Notes: generated by a model not told the origin, from the letters alone. Shown: positions 16,623 through 26,194, counted from the stretch's first letter. The stretch is DNA of 64,000 nucleotides from Candidatus Pyrohabitans jungbluthii (GCA_002010065.2 MTMD02000002.1:248001-312000), one strand, 5' to 3'. Program-made: numbers and translations.

Positions 16623-17564
16623 ATGCGCCTTTATATTCTCTTCATTTACCTAATCCTGGTGGGCAGCGCCTACGCTTTTGCCAATGAGGTGGATGTGATA
16701 CTCGTTAGAAGCGATCTGCCCCAGGAGTTTGCCGTGGCGCAGGCTTACTCCCACCTCTCAGGCATACCCATAGTTACAACGCCTTCGCAGGAACTGAGCG
16801 AGGAGGCGAGGGAACAGCTCAGGGGTTATATTAGCCTCGGGTATAGAAATCTGGTGATTATCGGCGGGGAGAAGGCAGTCTCGCTGGAGGTGCAGCGGGA
16901 GATAGACCAGCTTGGCTACGTTACCAGGCGGATAGCAGAAGCGGATCGCTATGGCACTGCCGCCACCTTTGCCAAGGAGTTCTACTCAAACTCAGAGGGT
17001 GCGATTCTGCTTTACGGCGAAAGCTCAGAGAACCTGCTCCTCGCCATGCGGCTCAGCTCTGCTACAGGCTACCCTATCCTCTTTGTAAGGCGCGATGGCG
17101 TACCGGCGGCAGTCAAGGATGCCCTCGCCTCACTGCACGTTAAGAGGGTGCTCCTCTTCCCCCAGGGGCTGGAGGCGAATGTGAAGGAGGAACTCTCAGG
17201 CTATGAGGTAATCCAGGTGGAAGAAGGCTTTCGCCTGCCCGAGCCCAGAAAGCTGGGATTGCCCCTCGCCTTTGTGGCAGGCTTTGCCCTGGGCATGCTG
17301 AGTGTGCTCGCCTACCTGCGGGCAAGGAAAATAAAGCAGAGGCTGCCCTACGAGATACTCAGCGAAGATGAGGAGCGCGTGATAAAAGCGATAGCCAGTG
17401 AGGGGGGCAGGCTAACCCAGGACGCTCTACCAGAGAAAACAGGATTTTCCAGGCCAAAGATAAGCAGGATTGTGAAGGAGCTGGTAGAGAGGGGGATAAT
17501 TGAAAAGGTGCCCAAGGGCAGAACCCATGAGCTTACAATAAAAAAGGAGTTTTACAGGGAGTAA
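16623..17564 (+). CDS. Membrane-spanning one-component regulator: extracellular CWB2-like domain, TM helix, cytoplasmic winged helix
   Basis: The 313-aa protein has a signal peptide (MRLYILFIYLILVGSAYAFA). A region of about 180 aa resembling cell-wall-binding repeat 2 follows, with LVIIGGEKAVSLEVQREID and RIAEADRYGTAATFAKEFY. Next is a TM segment, LGLPLAFVAGFALGMLSVLAYL, a basic stop (RARKIKQR), and a C-terminal wHTH containing GFSRPKISRIVKELVERGIIEK. The topology is outside-sensor, inside-DNA-binding. The TATA box CCTTATATC lies about 29 bp upstream. The function is inferred: the sensed ligand and the target genes are unknown, although the downstream sugar dehydrogenase is a candidate. Confidence 0.75.
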   Translation: MRLYILFIYLILVGSAYAFANEVDVILVRSDLPQEFAVAQAYSHLSGIPIVTTPSQELSEEAREQLRGYISLGYRNLVIIGGEKAVSLEVQREIDQLGYVTRRIAEADRYGTAATFAKEFYSNSEGAILLYGESSENLLLAMRLSSATGYPILFVRRDGVPAAVKDALASLHVKRVLLFPQGLEANVKEELSGYEVIQVEEGFRLPEPRKLGLPLAFVAGFALGMLSVLAYLRARKIKQRLPYEILSEDEERVIKAIASEGGRLTQDALPEKTGFSRPKISRIVKELVERGIIEKVPKGRTHELTIKKEFYRE

Positions 17565-17772
17565 ATTTTCGATATGAGCACACAATGTAGGCCATTTCAA
17601 AAAATATCTTAATGCTGCTGTTATGGAAATGTTAGAAAATGTTATGAATGCTAATATTGCACTAAAGTGCTTTTGCTCGATATAAGCATTTCTGTGAGAA
17701 ATGGTTGCATCGGAAAGGTTAATATAGATGATTCTTCTTATCTACATGCAGCGAATAGAGAGGGAGTGGATT

Positions 17773-19095
17773 ATGGACCTTATCCGGCTAATAGAGGAAA
17801 AGAGCGCGGGAATTGCAGTCGTAGGCATGGGTTACGTTGGCTTACCCACAGCGGCGGTGCTCGCCGCAAAGGGCTTCAGGGTTGTGGGTGCGGATATAAA
17901 CCCCAGCGTCGTGGCTTGCGTTAATCGCGGAACATCGCCGATAAACGAGCCGGGTTTGGAGGAGCTTGTGAGAGAAGCCGTGGCGAATGGTAAACTTAAG
18001 GCTGTGCTCTCCGCGCGGGAGGCAGCGCGAGAGAGCGATGTGGTAATCGTCGTTGTCCAGACGCCAATAGACGAGGAAAAGCGCCCTGATTTGAGCGCTC
18101 TCAAAAGCGCTCTGCGCGACGTCGCGGTTGCGCTGAGAAAAGAGCATCTCGTAATTATAGAGAGCACAATTCCTCCCGGTACAACCCGCAATGTAATAGC
18201 GCCTATACTTGAAGAGTCTGGGTTGAAGGCGGGAGAGGATTTCTTCCTGGCGTACTCCCCTGAGAGGGCGATACCCACGCGCACGCTGGCTGAGATTCAG
18301 AGCAATGCGCGCATTGTTGGCGGGGTAAACAGGGCAAGCTCGCAGGTAGCGGCTGCGCTGTACAGACAGATTACCAGTGGCGATGTTTACGAGGAGAGCG
18401 TTGAAGTGGTTGAGGTGGTGAAGCTCATTGAGAACACCTTCCGCGACGTAAACATCGCCTTAGCGAATGAGCTTGCGTTGCTGTGCGAAACCATAGGCGT
18501 GGATGTTATAAAGGCAATTAATCTTGCGAATAAGCATCCCCGCGTAAACCTGCACATGCCTGGTGCAGGCGTAGGCGGGCACTGCCTGCCCAAGGACCCC
18601 TACTTCCTGATAAACGAGGCGGAGAGACACGGGCTTAAGCTAAAGGTAATAGAAGCTGCGAGGGAGCGCAACGACAGCATGCCCCTGCATGTGCTCAGCA
18701 AGATAGAGGAAGCCCTGAAGAGCAAAGGTAAAAGCGTAAGCCAGGCGAAGGTTGCAGTGCTGGGGATAGCCTACAAGGGGAACACTGACGACGTTCGCCT
18801 CAGCCCTGCGGAGCCGGTTATAAAGAGCCTTATGAATCGCGGCGTTGATGTTATCTCCCACGACCCCTACGCAAAGCACGACTTCGGGGGGAGGTTCTCC
18901 AACGACCTAAAAGAGGTGGTGGCTGGAGCGGACGTGGTGGTGATACTGACCGACCACGATGAGTACAAGAAGCTTCGCTTGGAAGAAATAAAACCTCTGC
19001 TCAAGAGAGACGCTGTGGTCATTGACGGCAGACGCGTGCTGAGCAGGGAGAATGTGGAAAAAGTAGGGCTGCGCTACGCTGGCATAGGGTGCTGA
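17773..19095 (+). CDS. wecC: UDP-glucose/GDP-mannose dehydrogenase family; likely UDP-ManNAc or UDP-GlcNAc dehydrogenase
   Basis: The protein is about 440 aa. The NAD site is IAVVGMGYVGLPTAAVLAAKG. VQTPIDEEKRPDL and ESTIPPGTTRNV are family motifs. The catalytic Cys is in GVGGHCLPKDPYFL, and the C-terminal domain has GIAYKGNTDDVRLSPA. These enzymes oxidise a nucleotide sugar to its uronic acid through two NAD-dependent steps. The exact sugar is not certain. Of three in-frame ATGs I choose 17773, after GAGAGGGAGTGG; 17746 remains possible. The gene follows the CWB2-HTH regulator, suggesting a surface-glycan role. Confidence 0.88.
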   Translation: MDLIRLIEEKSAGIAVVGMGYVGLPTAAVLAAKGFRVVGADINPSVVACVNRGTSPINEPGLEELVREAVANGKLKAVLSAREAARESDVVIVVVQTPIDEEKRPDLSALKSALRDVAVALRKEHLVIIESTIPPGTTRNVIAPILEESGLKAGEDFFLAYSPERAIPTRTLAEIQSNARIVGGVNRASSQVAAALYRQITSGDVYEESVEVVEVVKLIENTFRDVNIALANELALLCETIGVDVIKAINLANKHPRVNLHMPGAGVGGHCLPKDPYFLINEAERHGLKLKVIEAARERNDSMPLHVLSKIEEALKSKGKSVSQAKVAVLGIAYKGNTDDVRLSPAEPVIKSLMNRGVDVISHDPYAKHDFGGRFSNDLKEVVAGADVVVILTDHDEYKKLRLEEIKPLLKRDAVVIDGRRVLSRENVEKVGLRYAGIGC

Positions 19096-19110
19096 GAAAA
19101 ATTAAGGGGG

Positions 19111-20631
19111 TTACCCCTTCTTCGACTTCTCCCGCATTATGAAGATGCGGTTTATGGCTGAGATCATCGCCTCTACGCTGGCATTCACTATGTCTTCGCG
19201 TGCAGCTTTGCCGCTGGCGATGTTGCCCCTGCTGTCCTCCAGCTTCACCACAACCTCTGCAAGGGCGTCGCTCCCGCCGGTTATTGCCTCGAGGTGGTAC
19301 TCTGTCAGGCGAATATCCTCCACGCCAGAGAGCACCTTGCGCACAGCGTTCAGCGCCGCGTCCACAGGGCCAACGCCTGTCTCAGCGCCCATGAGCTCCT
19401 TGTCCTTGAAGCGCAGCTTCACGCTGGCAGTGGGTATAACGCGGTTGCCGGTCATCACCGCAAATTCTTCAAGGTCAACCACCTTCTCCTGCTTTGCCAC
19501 CTCTCCCACTACAGCTTCGGCTATTGCAAGGAGGTCGGCGTCAGTAACACGCTTGCCCTTATCGCCAAGCTCCTTTACCCTGCGGGTAATCTCGCGCACC
19601 TGCTCTCGCGTAGCATAGATGCCCATCTCCTGGAGCATGGCGCTTATGCCATGCGCACCCGCGTGCTTCCCGCTCACTATGCGTCTGCGATGACCCACCA
19701 TCTCCGGCGTCATAACGCCCGGCTCAAAGGTCTCCGCCTTAACGAGCACGCCATGGGTGTGTATGCCCGACTCGTGGGAGAAGGCATTCTCGCCCACGAT
19801 GGGATAGTTGGGAGGCATCCTTATGCCTGTGAGGCGCTCCACAAGCTTTGAGGTTTCGTAGAGGTACTCTGTGCGTATGTTTGTTTTAACGCGGTAAATA
19901 GAGGTGAGTGCCATCACCACCTGCTCCAAGCTTGCGTTGCCCGCGCGCTCGCCTATGCCGTTGATGGTAACCTGCACCTCCTGCGCCCCTGCTTCGACGG
20001 CAGCAAGCGAATTCGGCACGGCTAAGCCAAAATCGTTGTGGCAGTGCACATCTATGGGAATGCTCACGTTCTCATAGACCTCTTGGGTAATTTTCCGCAT
20101 AGCAGGGGGAATCATCACCCCTACCGTATCTGGGATGTTTATTATATCAGCGCCCGCCTCCTCGGCGGTCTTAAACACCTTAACAAGGTAGTCCATCTCA
20201 GTGCGCGTGGCGTCCATCGCGGAGAAGAGGCACTTGACGCCGTGAGCCTTAATGTGCTCCACCGCATTGGCTACGAGCTCCAGCACCTCCTCGCGGCTCT
20301 TTTTTATGGTGTGCTCCCGCTGTATGTCGCTCGTCGATACGAAGGTGTGCACCATGTCAACGTCGCAGTCCAGGGCGGCGTCTATATCTTCGAGGAGCAC
20401 CCTCGCCAAGCCGCAAACCTCGGCGCTCAACCCTTCTTTCGCTATCTTGGACACTGCCTCCTTCTCGCCCCGCGAGGAGATGGGAAAACCAGCCTCGATA
20501 ACGTCGACGCCCAGCTTGTCAAGCTGGCGGGCGATTGTTATCTTCTCCTCAACTGTTAAAGAAACTCCCGGCGTCTGCTCGCCGTCTCGAAGGGTGGTAT
20601 CAAAAATTCGAACCCTCTCGGGTAAGTTCAT
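19111..20631 (-). CDS. leuA: 2-isopropylmalate synthase / (R)-citramalate synthase family
   Basis: The protein is about 506 aa. The TIM barrel begins [20 protein letters not shown] and includes [36 protein letters not shown] and [13 protein letters not shown]. The LeuA-type regulatory domain occupies roughly the last 130 residues. It condenses acetyl-CoA with 2-oxoisovalerate (LeuA) or pyruvate (CimA), which sequence alone does not separate. The ATG at 20631 gives the standard N-terminus; the TTG at 20727 in the track is unlikely. A TATA-like TATTTTAAAC at about 20735-20745 would leave a leader of roughly 80 nt. Confidence 0.9.
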   Translation of the reverse strand: MNLPERVRIFDTTLRDGEQTPGVSLTVEEKITIARQLDKLGVDVIEAGFPISSRGEKEAVSKIAKEGLSAEVCGLARVLLEDIDAALDCDVDMVHTFVSTSDIQREHTIKKSREEVLELVANAVEHIKAHGVKCLFSAMDATRTEMDYLVKVFKTAEEAGADIINIPDTVGVMIPPAMRKITQEVYENVSIPIDVHCHNDFGLAVPNSLAAVEAGAQEVQVTINGIGERAGNASLEQVVMALTSIYRVKTNIRTEYLYETSKLVERLTGIRMPPNYPIVGENAFSHESGIHTHGVLVKAETFEPGVMTPEMVGHRRRIVSGKHAGAHGISAMLQEMGIYATREQVREITRRVKELGDKGKRVTDADLLAIAEAVVGEVAKQEKVVDLEEFAVMTGNRVIPTASVKLRFKDKELMGAETGVGPVDAALNAVRKVLSGVEDIRLTEYHLEAITGGSDALAEVVVKLEDSRGNIASGKAAREDIVNASVEAMISAINRIFIMREKSKKG

Positions 20632-20744
20632 CTCACGCTTTACTTCCTCAATCACGTAGAACGTAATCCCGTCCTGCCATGGTATCTTCTCCCGAAAAGT
20701 TGTACTCGCTTCGGAGGAGATTAACAATGTAAAGTTTAAAATAC

Positions 20745-21896
20745 CTAGACCACGCGCTCCATGCGCTCCAGCGCCTCTTCTATTCTGGCAACAGGTTGCG
20801 TAAGCGCAAACCTGACGAAGCCCTCGCCGTGCTCGCCAAAGCCCACACCAGGGGTCACGACGACGCCAGCCTCGAGGAGCTTCTCGGCGAATGCCATGGA
20901 ATTGCCATCAGGAACCTCCATCCAGAGGTAGAAGGTTGCCTTGGGTTTATCCACATTAAAGCCCAGCTTTCTCAGCCCTCGCACCAGAACATCGCGGCGC
21001 TCCTGGTAAATGCGCACATTCTCGCGCACACACTCCTGGGAGCCACGAAGCGCCGCTATCGCAGCCTCCTGAATAATCTGCGACGCTCCCGAGTCGACGT
21101 TCGTCTTCACCTTACCCAGGCCCGCGATAACTTCGCTGTTTCCAGCGGCGTAGGCGATGCGCCAGCCGGTCATGTTGTACGCCTTGGATAGCGAATCTAT
21201 AGCAATGCCCACCTCGCGGGCGCCCTCAAACTCCAGGAAGCTGCGCACGCGGTAGCCGTCAAATGCGATAGCAGAATAGGCTTCGTCGGAGCACACTATT
21301 ATATCATTATCCTGGGCAAAGTCTATCACCTCGCGGTAGAATTCCGCCTCGGCTACCGCCGCTGTTGGATTGTTCGGGTAGTTTATCCACATCATCTTTG
21401 CCTTCTTAACCTTATCGCGGGGTATCGCCTCGAGATCGGGCAGGAAGTTGTTCTCCTTGCGAAGGGGCATCGCATACGCCTCGCCGCCAGCGAAGAGCGG
21501 CCCAGTGCGGTAGACCGGATAACCCGGGTCAGGGTAGAGCACCACATCGCCGGGATTAACAAACGCGAAGTGGATGTTGTGCACCCCTTCCTTGGAGCCT
21601 ATCAGCGCTATTACCTCCTTCTCAGGGTCAAGCTCCACGCCGAAGTCCCGGCGGTAACGCTCCGCCACAGCCTCACGGAAAGCGAGCATCCCCTCGTAGC
21701 TGGGGTAGCGGTGGTTCTCAGGCTTCTTCGTAGCGTCGCAGGCGGCCTTAACTATGTGCTCAGGCGTTGGCAGGTCGGGGTCTCCCACGCCAAAGCTTAT
21801 GACGTCGACGCCTTCCTTTCGCTTCTGCGCTATCTTGCGATCAAGCTCTGCGAACAGGTATGGGGGCAGCTTCTTTATCCGCTCCGCGTACTCCAT
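20745..21896 (-). CDS. dapL: LL-diaminopimelate aminotransferase-like PLP enzyme
   Basis: The 383-aa fold-type I aminotransferase begins [24 protein letters not shown] contacts are visible in [27 protein letters not shown] and [19 protein letters not shown], which contains the Schiff-base Lys. The start and the [15 protein letters not shown] motif resemble DapL, which makes LL-DAP from tetrahydrodipicolinate for lysine synthesis. Other aspartate-family roles cannot be excluded. It lies upstream of leuA on the same strand and is divergent from topA. Confidence 0.82.
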   Translation of the reverse strand: MEYAERIKKLPPYLFAELDRKIAQKRKEGVDVISFGVGDPDLPTPEHIVKAACDATKKPENHRYPSYEGMLAFREAVAERYRRDFGVELDPEKEVIALIGSKEGVHNIHFAFVNPGDVVLYPDPGYPVYRTGPLFAGGEAYAMPLRKENNFLPDLEAIPRDKVKKAKMMWINYPNNPTAAVAEAEFYREVIDFAQDNDIIVCSDEAYSAIAFDGYRVRSFLEFEGAREVGIAIDSLSKAYNMTGWRIAYAAGNSEVIAGLGKVKTNVDSGASQIIQEAAIAALRGSQECVRENVRIYQERRDVLVRGLRKLGFNVDKPKATFYLWMEVPDGNSMAFAEKLLEAGVVVTPGVGFGEHGEGFVRFALTQPVARIEEALERMERVV

Positions 21897-21976
21897 AGTA
21901 ACACCTATAATCTTGATACTTGTGAGGAATTGTAATCTAAGATTAAAAAATTTTCCCCAGCATAGAAGGCATAGCC

Positions 21977-24028
21977 ATGAAGACGCTTATAATCACCGAG
22001 AAGCCGAAGGTCAGTCAGAAGATTGCCTACGCCATTTCAGACAAATACAAGCGGCGCAGCGCTGGAGGGGTGAGCTACTTTGAAATCTCCAGCAACGGTG
22101 AGACCATCTACGTCGCCAGTGCCGCAGGGCATCTTTACTCGCTGAAGGAGAAGAAAAACAGCTACTCCTACCCCGTGTTCGACATCGAGTGGGCTCCCCT
22201 TTACGAGGTGGATAAAAGCAAGGGCTACACGCGGAATTACATCTCCCTGCTCAAAAAGCTCGCCTCACAAGCGGACCGCTTTATTATAGCCACAGACTAC
22301 GATATTGAGGGCGAGCTTCTTGGCTACAATGCGCTGCGCTTCGCGTGTTCTGCCACGCAGGCAAAAAGGATGCGCTTCTCCGCACTCACAAAGCTAGACT
22401 TAAGGCGAGCGTATGAGAACCTCGCCGAGGTGGATATGCCTCTGGTTAAAGCTGGCGAGGCGAGGCACATAATGGACTGGTACTGGGGGATAAACACCTC
22501 TCGTGCACTTTCCAGTGCGGTTAAGACTTACTCCAAGAAGTTCACCACCTTCTCCGCTGGCAGGGTGCAGACCCCCGCTCTCGCGATACTCGTTGAGAGG
22601 GAGAAGGAGATCGCCAGCTTCGTTCCCGAGAAGTACTGGACACTGAGCGCCACCCTCAGGGTAGGCAGGAGCAGGGTTAAGGCTACCCACACACGAGGGA
22701 AGCTCTTCGACGAGGGCGAGGCTAAGCAGCTTTACTCAAAGCTCCAGGATGCGCAGGAGGCGAGGGTGGAGAAGGTGGAGCTAAAAGAAAGCGCCGTCCC
22801 CCCACCTGTACCCTTCGACTTGGGCACACTTCAGAGCGAAGCATACCGCTACTTCAGGCTCAGTCCCAAGGCAACGCAGGATATCGCCCAGTCTCTGTAC
22901 GAGAGCGGGTACATCTCATATCCCAGAACCTCCTCGCAGAAGCTTCCACCAACCATAGGTTACAGGCAGATTATTAAGGCGCTGGGGGAGAATCCCGCCT
23001 TCGCTCAGCTTGCGGAGCTTCTTCTAGCCAAGGAGAAGCTCTATCCCAGGCAGGGAAAGAAGGACGACCCAGCTCATCCTGCAATTTACCCCACTGGCGT
23101 AAAACCCAAAAAGCTCTCCTCGCGAGAGGAGAAGATCTACCTGCTTATAGTGCACCGCTTCCTCGCCACCTTCGGCGATGCGATGAAGCGCGCGAAGATG
23201 AACGTAAGGACAAGCATCCGCGGCGAGGCATTTACTTTCTCCCGCGCGAGAACACTGGAGCAGGGGTGGCGGGTTTTCTATCCCTACGCCAAGCTGGAGG
23301 AGCACACGCTTCCAAAGCTTCGCGAGGGGGACGTGCTCAAGGTGCTCAAGGTGAGCTTGGATGAAGACGAAACAAAGCCACCGGAGCGCTACAACCCTGC
23401 CTCGCTGGTGGCGGAGCTTGAGCGCCGCGGGCTGGGCACTAAAGCTACGCGCGCTGAGGTTGTGGACACCCTCTACAGGCGGGAGTACATCACAGGCGTG
23501 CCGATAAGGGTCACGCCGATAGGCATGAGCGTAATCGAAGCTCTCGCTGAGTATGTGCCGGAGATAATAAGCGAAGAGTTGACAAGGCGCTTTGAGCAGA
23601 AGCTGGAGGAGATTCAGCAGGGGAAGGCTGAGGCAGAGCGCACCCTGGAGGAGGCTAGAAAGGAGCTCACTCGCATAATGAATGAGTTCAAGCTTCGCGA
23701 GAAGGAGATTGGCGAGAAGCTCGCCCTTGCCATAGAGGAAAAGAGGAAGAGCGAGGTTATAGGCGAGTGCCCCCGCTGCGGCGGTGAGCTGCGCATCATC
23801 CGCTCAAAAAAGACAGGTAAGCGCTTCATAGGCTGTAAGAACTACCCAAGCTGCGATGTCTCATATCCACTGCCCCAGAAGCGGGGTATTTACCCCACGG
23901 ACAAGCGCTGCAACGTGTGCGGCCTGCCCATGGTGAGCATGCCCCTCGGAAAGCGCCGCGTGCTCAGCTGCATTGACATGAACTGCCGCAGCAAGGATAA
24001 GTACAGGAAGAAGCAGAAAGAAGGTTGA
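21977..24028 (+). CDS. topA: DNA topoisomerase I (type IA)
   Basis: This 683-aa enzyme begins MKTLIITEKPKVSQKIAYA, the start of the Toprim domain. ATDYDIEGELLGYNALRF holds the Toprim acidic residues. The active-site Tyr is in ESGYISYPRTSSQKLPPT. FSAGRVQTPALAILVEREKEI is another type IA signature. Two C-terminal zinc fingers follow: CPRCGGEL...CKNYPSC and CNVCGLPM...CIDMNC. It relaxes negative supercoils through a 5'-phosphotyrosine link. It overlaps the FKBP reading frame region and is divergent from dapL. Confidence 0.95.
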   Translation: MKTLIITEKPKVSQKIAYAISDKYKRRSAGGVSYFEISSNGETIYVASAAGHLYSLKEKKNSYSYPVFDIEWAPLYEVDKSKGYTRNYISLLKKLASQADRFIIATDYDIEGELLGYNALRFACSATQAKRMRFSALTKLDLRRAYENLAEVDMPLVKAGEARHIMDWYWGINTSRALSSAVKTYSKKFTTFSAGRVQTPALAILVEREKEIASFVPEKYWTLSATLRVGRSRVKATHTRGKLFDEGEAKQLYSKLQDAQEARVEKVELKESAVPPPVPFDLGTLQSEAYRYFRLSPKATQDIAQSLYESGYISYPRTSSQKLPPTIGYRQIIKALGENPAFAQLAELLLAKEKLYPRQGKKDDPAHPAIYPTGVKPKKLSSREEKIYLLIVHRFLATFGDAMKRAKMNVRTSIRGEAFTFSRARTLEQGWRVFYPYAKLEEHTLPKLREGDVLKVLKVSLDEDETKPPERYNPASLVAELERRGLGTKATRAEVVDTLYRREYITGVPIRVTPIGMSVIEALAEYVPEIISEELTRRFEQKLEEIQQGKAEAERTLEEARKELTRIMNEFKLREKEIGEKLALAIEEKRKSEVIGECPRCGGELRIIRSKKTGKRFIGCKNYPSCDVSYPLPQKRGIYPTDKRCNVCGLPMVSMPLGKRRVLSCIDMNCRSKDKYRKKQKEG

Positions 24029-24051
24029 ATATGAAGGTAGGAGGCGGGACC

Positions 24052-24402
24052 ATGGACAGAGACGAGATTGCAGAGCGTGGAGATACCGTGGTGGTGGCGT
24101 ACGTTGCCAAGACCAAAGAGGGGGAGATAGTTGATACCTCGGATGCAGAGCTTGCCGAGAAGGCTGGGATAAAGGAAAAAGCGTACTGCAGGCCCCTAAC
24201 CTTCGTGCTCGGCTCTGGAAGACTTATTAAAGGTTTTGAGGAGGCGGTTGAGGGCATGCGCAAAGGCGAGAAGCGCGTGGTTGAGGTGCCGCCGGAGAAG
24301 GGCTTTTCAGAGGGACATCCTCTGGCGGGAAAGACGCTGATTTTTGAGATTACACTGCTCGAGGTGTACAAGCGCTACTATGACGTGAGGGTGAGTGTTT
24401 AA
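24052..24402 (+). CDS. FKBP-type peptidyl-prolyl isomerase
   Basis: The protein is about 116 aa. DTVVVAYVAKTKEGEIVDTS, LTFVLGSGRLIKGFEEAVEGMRKGEKRVVEVPPEKGF and LIFEITLLEVYK are the FKBP core strands and the flap. It is short: the SlyD insert-in-flap chaperone domain is absent or minimal. The ATG at 24052 follows GGTAGGAGGCGGG, better than the upstream 24031 ATG. It probably shares a transcript with topA and assists folding in the cytoplasm. Confidence 0.88.
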   Translation: MDRDEIAERGDTVVVAYVAKTKEGEIVDTSDAELAEKAGIKEKAYCRPLTFVLGSGRLIKGFEEAVEGMRKGEKRVVEVPPEKGFSEGHPLAGKTLIFEITLLEVYKRYYDVRVSV

Positions 24403-24431
24403 TCCTTTGCCCTTAGACGCATAGGAAAAAG

Positions 24432-24462
24432 TATATATTCCATGATATCGGAATTCGATATC
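24432..24462 (+). promoter_or_regulatory. TATA box and palindromic operator of the PadR gene
   Basis: The TATA box GTATATATTC (24431-24440) is followed by a perfect inverted repeat, GATATCG-gaatt-CGATATC (24444-24462), with the ATG at 24465. The palindrome covers the expected transcription start. A bound dimer there would block RNA polymerase, so it is a likely autorepressor site for the PadR protein encoded directly downstream. Confidence 0.7.
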
Positions 24463-24464
24463 GT

Positions 24465-24767
24465 ATGGCGATAATTCGCGAAATCTTCCTGGGCTTCATA
24501 AAGGTGCACATACTCCACCACGCCTCCGAGGGCGAGATATGCGGCGTTGAGATGATGGAAGAGTTGAAGAGGCATGGCTACGCCATAAGCCCGGGAACGC
24601 TTTACCCCACGCTTCACCTGCTGGAGAGGGAAGGCTACCTGAAGGGGGAGGAGAGGCTCGTCGCCGGCAGGAGGAGGCGCTACTACCGTGCCACTGAGAA
24701 GGGGCGTAAAGCCCTGGAGGAGGCAAAGGTAAAGATTCGCGAGCTCGTTGAGGAGGTTCTGGAATGA
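24465..24767 (+). CDS. PadR family transcriptional regulator
   Basis: This 100-aa PadR wHTH has VHILHHASEGEICGVEMMEELKRHGYAISPGTLYPTLHLLEREGYL, the family SPGTLYPTLHLLE recognition helix, and the wing GRRRRYYRATEKGRKALEEAK followed by a short dimerisation helix. It overlaps the cation exchanger gene by 4 bp, so it probably controls its own operon through the palindrome at 24444-24462. The inducer is unknown; a cation or stress signal would suit the neighbour. Confidence 0.9.
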   Translation: MAIIREIFLGFIKVHILHHASEGEICGVEMMEELKRHGYAISPGTLYPTLHLLEREGYLKGEERLVAGRRRRYYRATEKGRKALEEAKVKIRELVEEVLE

Positions 24768-25699
24768 TTGAGATAGCGACGTTCATCCTGGGAATAGTCC
24801 TGGTGGTGTGGGGAACAGAGCGGTTTGTGCGGGGCCTGGTAGGCTCAGCGCTCGTGCTGGGTGTTTCAACCTTTGCCCTGGGAGTAGTCTTCGGGGGCTT
24901 TGACGCCGAGAATCTGAGCGCAGGCATAGCCTCCGCTTTGAAGGGCCTGCCGGGAATATCCCTGGGCACTGTGATAGGCTCCAGCATCTTTCTGCTGGGC
25001 GCGGCGGTGGGTATAACCTCTGTGCTTGTCCCCCTCGAGGTTAGAGTGCCCGGGAAGTACATCCTCCTGACCTTCCTCTCTCCACTGCCCATGTTTGCCC
25101 TCATGCGAGACGGTATGCTCTCGCGCTACGACGGGCTCGCCCTTCTTGCAATCTCCCTGCCGGTGATAGGCTACATAGTCAGGGACTCGAGGCATGAAGC
25201 CTTTCTGGAGGAGGATGAGGAGTTCGAAGAGGTACTGGAGGAGAGGGAGGAGAAGCCAGGATGGTACTTCCCAATGCTAATGCTCCTGAGCATAGTGGTA
25301 ATCATAGCTGGGGCGGAGCTTCTGGTAAGGGGGGCAAAGGGGATAATCCAGAGCTTCGGGATAAGCGACACCCTGCTCGGCATGGTCTTCGTGGCGGCGG
25401 CGGTCAGCTTTGAGGAAGTTGCCAGGATGGTGGTGCCAGCGTGGAAGGGCCGACCCGAGATAAGCATGGGCAACATCCTGGGCACTGTGCTCTTCTTCGT
25501 GCTGTTCAACGCTGGCTTAATAGCTCTAATTGCGCCCCTGAGGGTGGAGCAGAGTGTTGTGTCCTTCCACTTCCCGGCAATGATGCTCATCTTAGCTGCC
25601 ACCTCTGCGTTTATGCTTAATGGGAAGATATCGAGGGGCAACGGTATCGTCCTGATTGTCCTCTACCTCGCCTATTTAATTTTAAACTATTACCTTTAG
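24764..25699 (+). CDS. Sodium/calcium exchanger (CaCA superfamily) protein
   Basis: The 311-aa protein has about ten TM helices in two halves separated by an acidic cytoplasmic loop (EEDEEFEEVLEEREEK). The alpha-repeat regions are ALGVVFGGFDAENLSAG with GTVIGSSIFLLG, and LGMVFVAAAVSFEEVARM with SMGNILGTVLFFVLFN. The usual GTS-PE signature is diverged (GGFDAENL and AVSFEEV), so the ion is uncertain. It exchanges a cation across the membrane, presumably against Na+ or H+. It is co-transcribed with padR. Confidence 0.82.
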   Translation: MIEIATFILGIVLVVWGTERFVRGLVGSALVLGVSTFALGVVFGGFDAENLSAGIASALKGLPGISLGTVIGSSIFLLGAAVGITSVLVPLEVRVPGKYILLTFLSPLPMFALMRDGMLSRYDGLALLAISLPVIGYIVRDSRHEAFLEEDEEFEEVLEEREEKPGWYFPMLMLLSIVVIIAGAELLVRGAKGIIQSFGISDTLLGMVFVAAAVSFEEVARMVVPAWKGRPEISMGNILGTVLFFVLFNAGLIALIAPLRVEQSVVSFHFPAMMLILAATSAFMLNGKISRGNGIVLIVLYLAYLILNYYL

Positions 25700-25710
25700 G
25701 AGGTTCTAAA

Positions 25711-26133
25711 ATGGGAGAAAAAATCGCTGGAAAGACGAAGTTTGGTGAGCTGACTATAGACGATATCGCGGGCATGCAGCCCTGCATGAGCAGAGTGATG
25801 CGCCAGTACACGGAGCGGTACAGCATAATGTACCACGCGTGCAAGGCGCGCAACTGGAAGCTGGGCTTGTACCAGCTCAAAGAGATACGCGAGATTGCCG
25901 CCGTTGGAGCAAAGACGCGCCCCCAGTGGGCCAAGGAACTGGAGGACTTTGACCGCGAGTATCTCGTGCCCATAGAGGAGGCGATGAAGAAGCAGGACTG
26001 GCAGGCTTTTGAGGAGGCTTACATGAGGAGCACAGAGGCGTGCAACGAGATACATCGCAGAATAGGCTACGGGTATATAAAGTATAAGCTACCGGAGTCG
26101 CCGCCCGACTGGCTGGACCTTACACCTGAATAA
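25711..26133 (+). CDS. Conserved-looking helical protein of unknown function
   Basis: The 140-aa protein is preceded by a strong TTAGGAGGTTCTAAA ribosome site. It looks all-helical and rich in aromatic and charged residues: MRQYTERYSIMYHACKARNWKLGLYQLKEIREI and EEAMKKQDWQAFEEAYMRSTEACNEIHRRIGY. The repeated W-helix pattern suggests a four-helix bundle. Single Cys residues are at MQPCMSR, YHACK and TEACN, with no CxxCH, so it is not a c-type cytochrome. It follows the exchanger by 11 bp and may belong to that operon. I do not recognise a function. Confidence 0.65.
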   Translation: MGEKIAGKTKFGELTIDDIAGMQPCMSRVMRQYTERYSIMYHACKARNWKLGLYQLKEIREIAAVGAKTRPQWAKELEDFDREYLVPIEEAMKKQDWQAFEEAYMRSTEACNEIHRRIGYGYIKYKLPESPPDWLDLTPE

Positions 26134-26147
26134 ACGAACATGTTCGT
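26134..26147. promoter_or_regulatory. 14-bp perfect palindrome upstream of cupin gene
   Basis: ACGAACATGTTCGT is a perfect palindrome that begins one base after the preceding stop codon. It lies about 25-35 bp upstream of the cupin TATA-like GCATATATTATAC (26171-26183). It could bind an activator or repressor of the cupin gene. Confidence 0.5.
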
Positions 26148-26194
26148 AGATAGGATTAACTCCGATGAGCGCATATATTATACTGTGATGAAAA

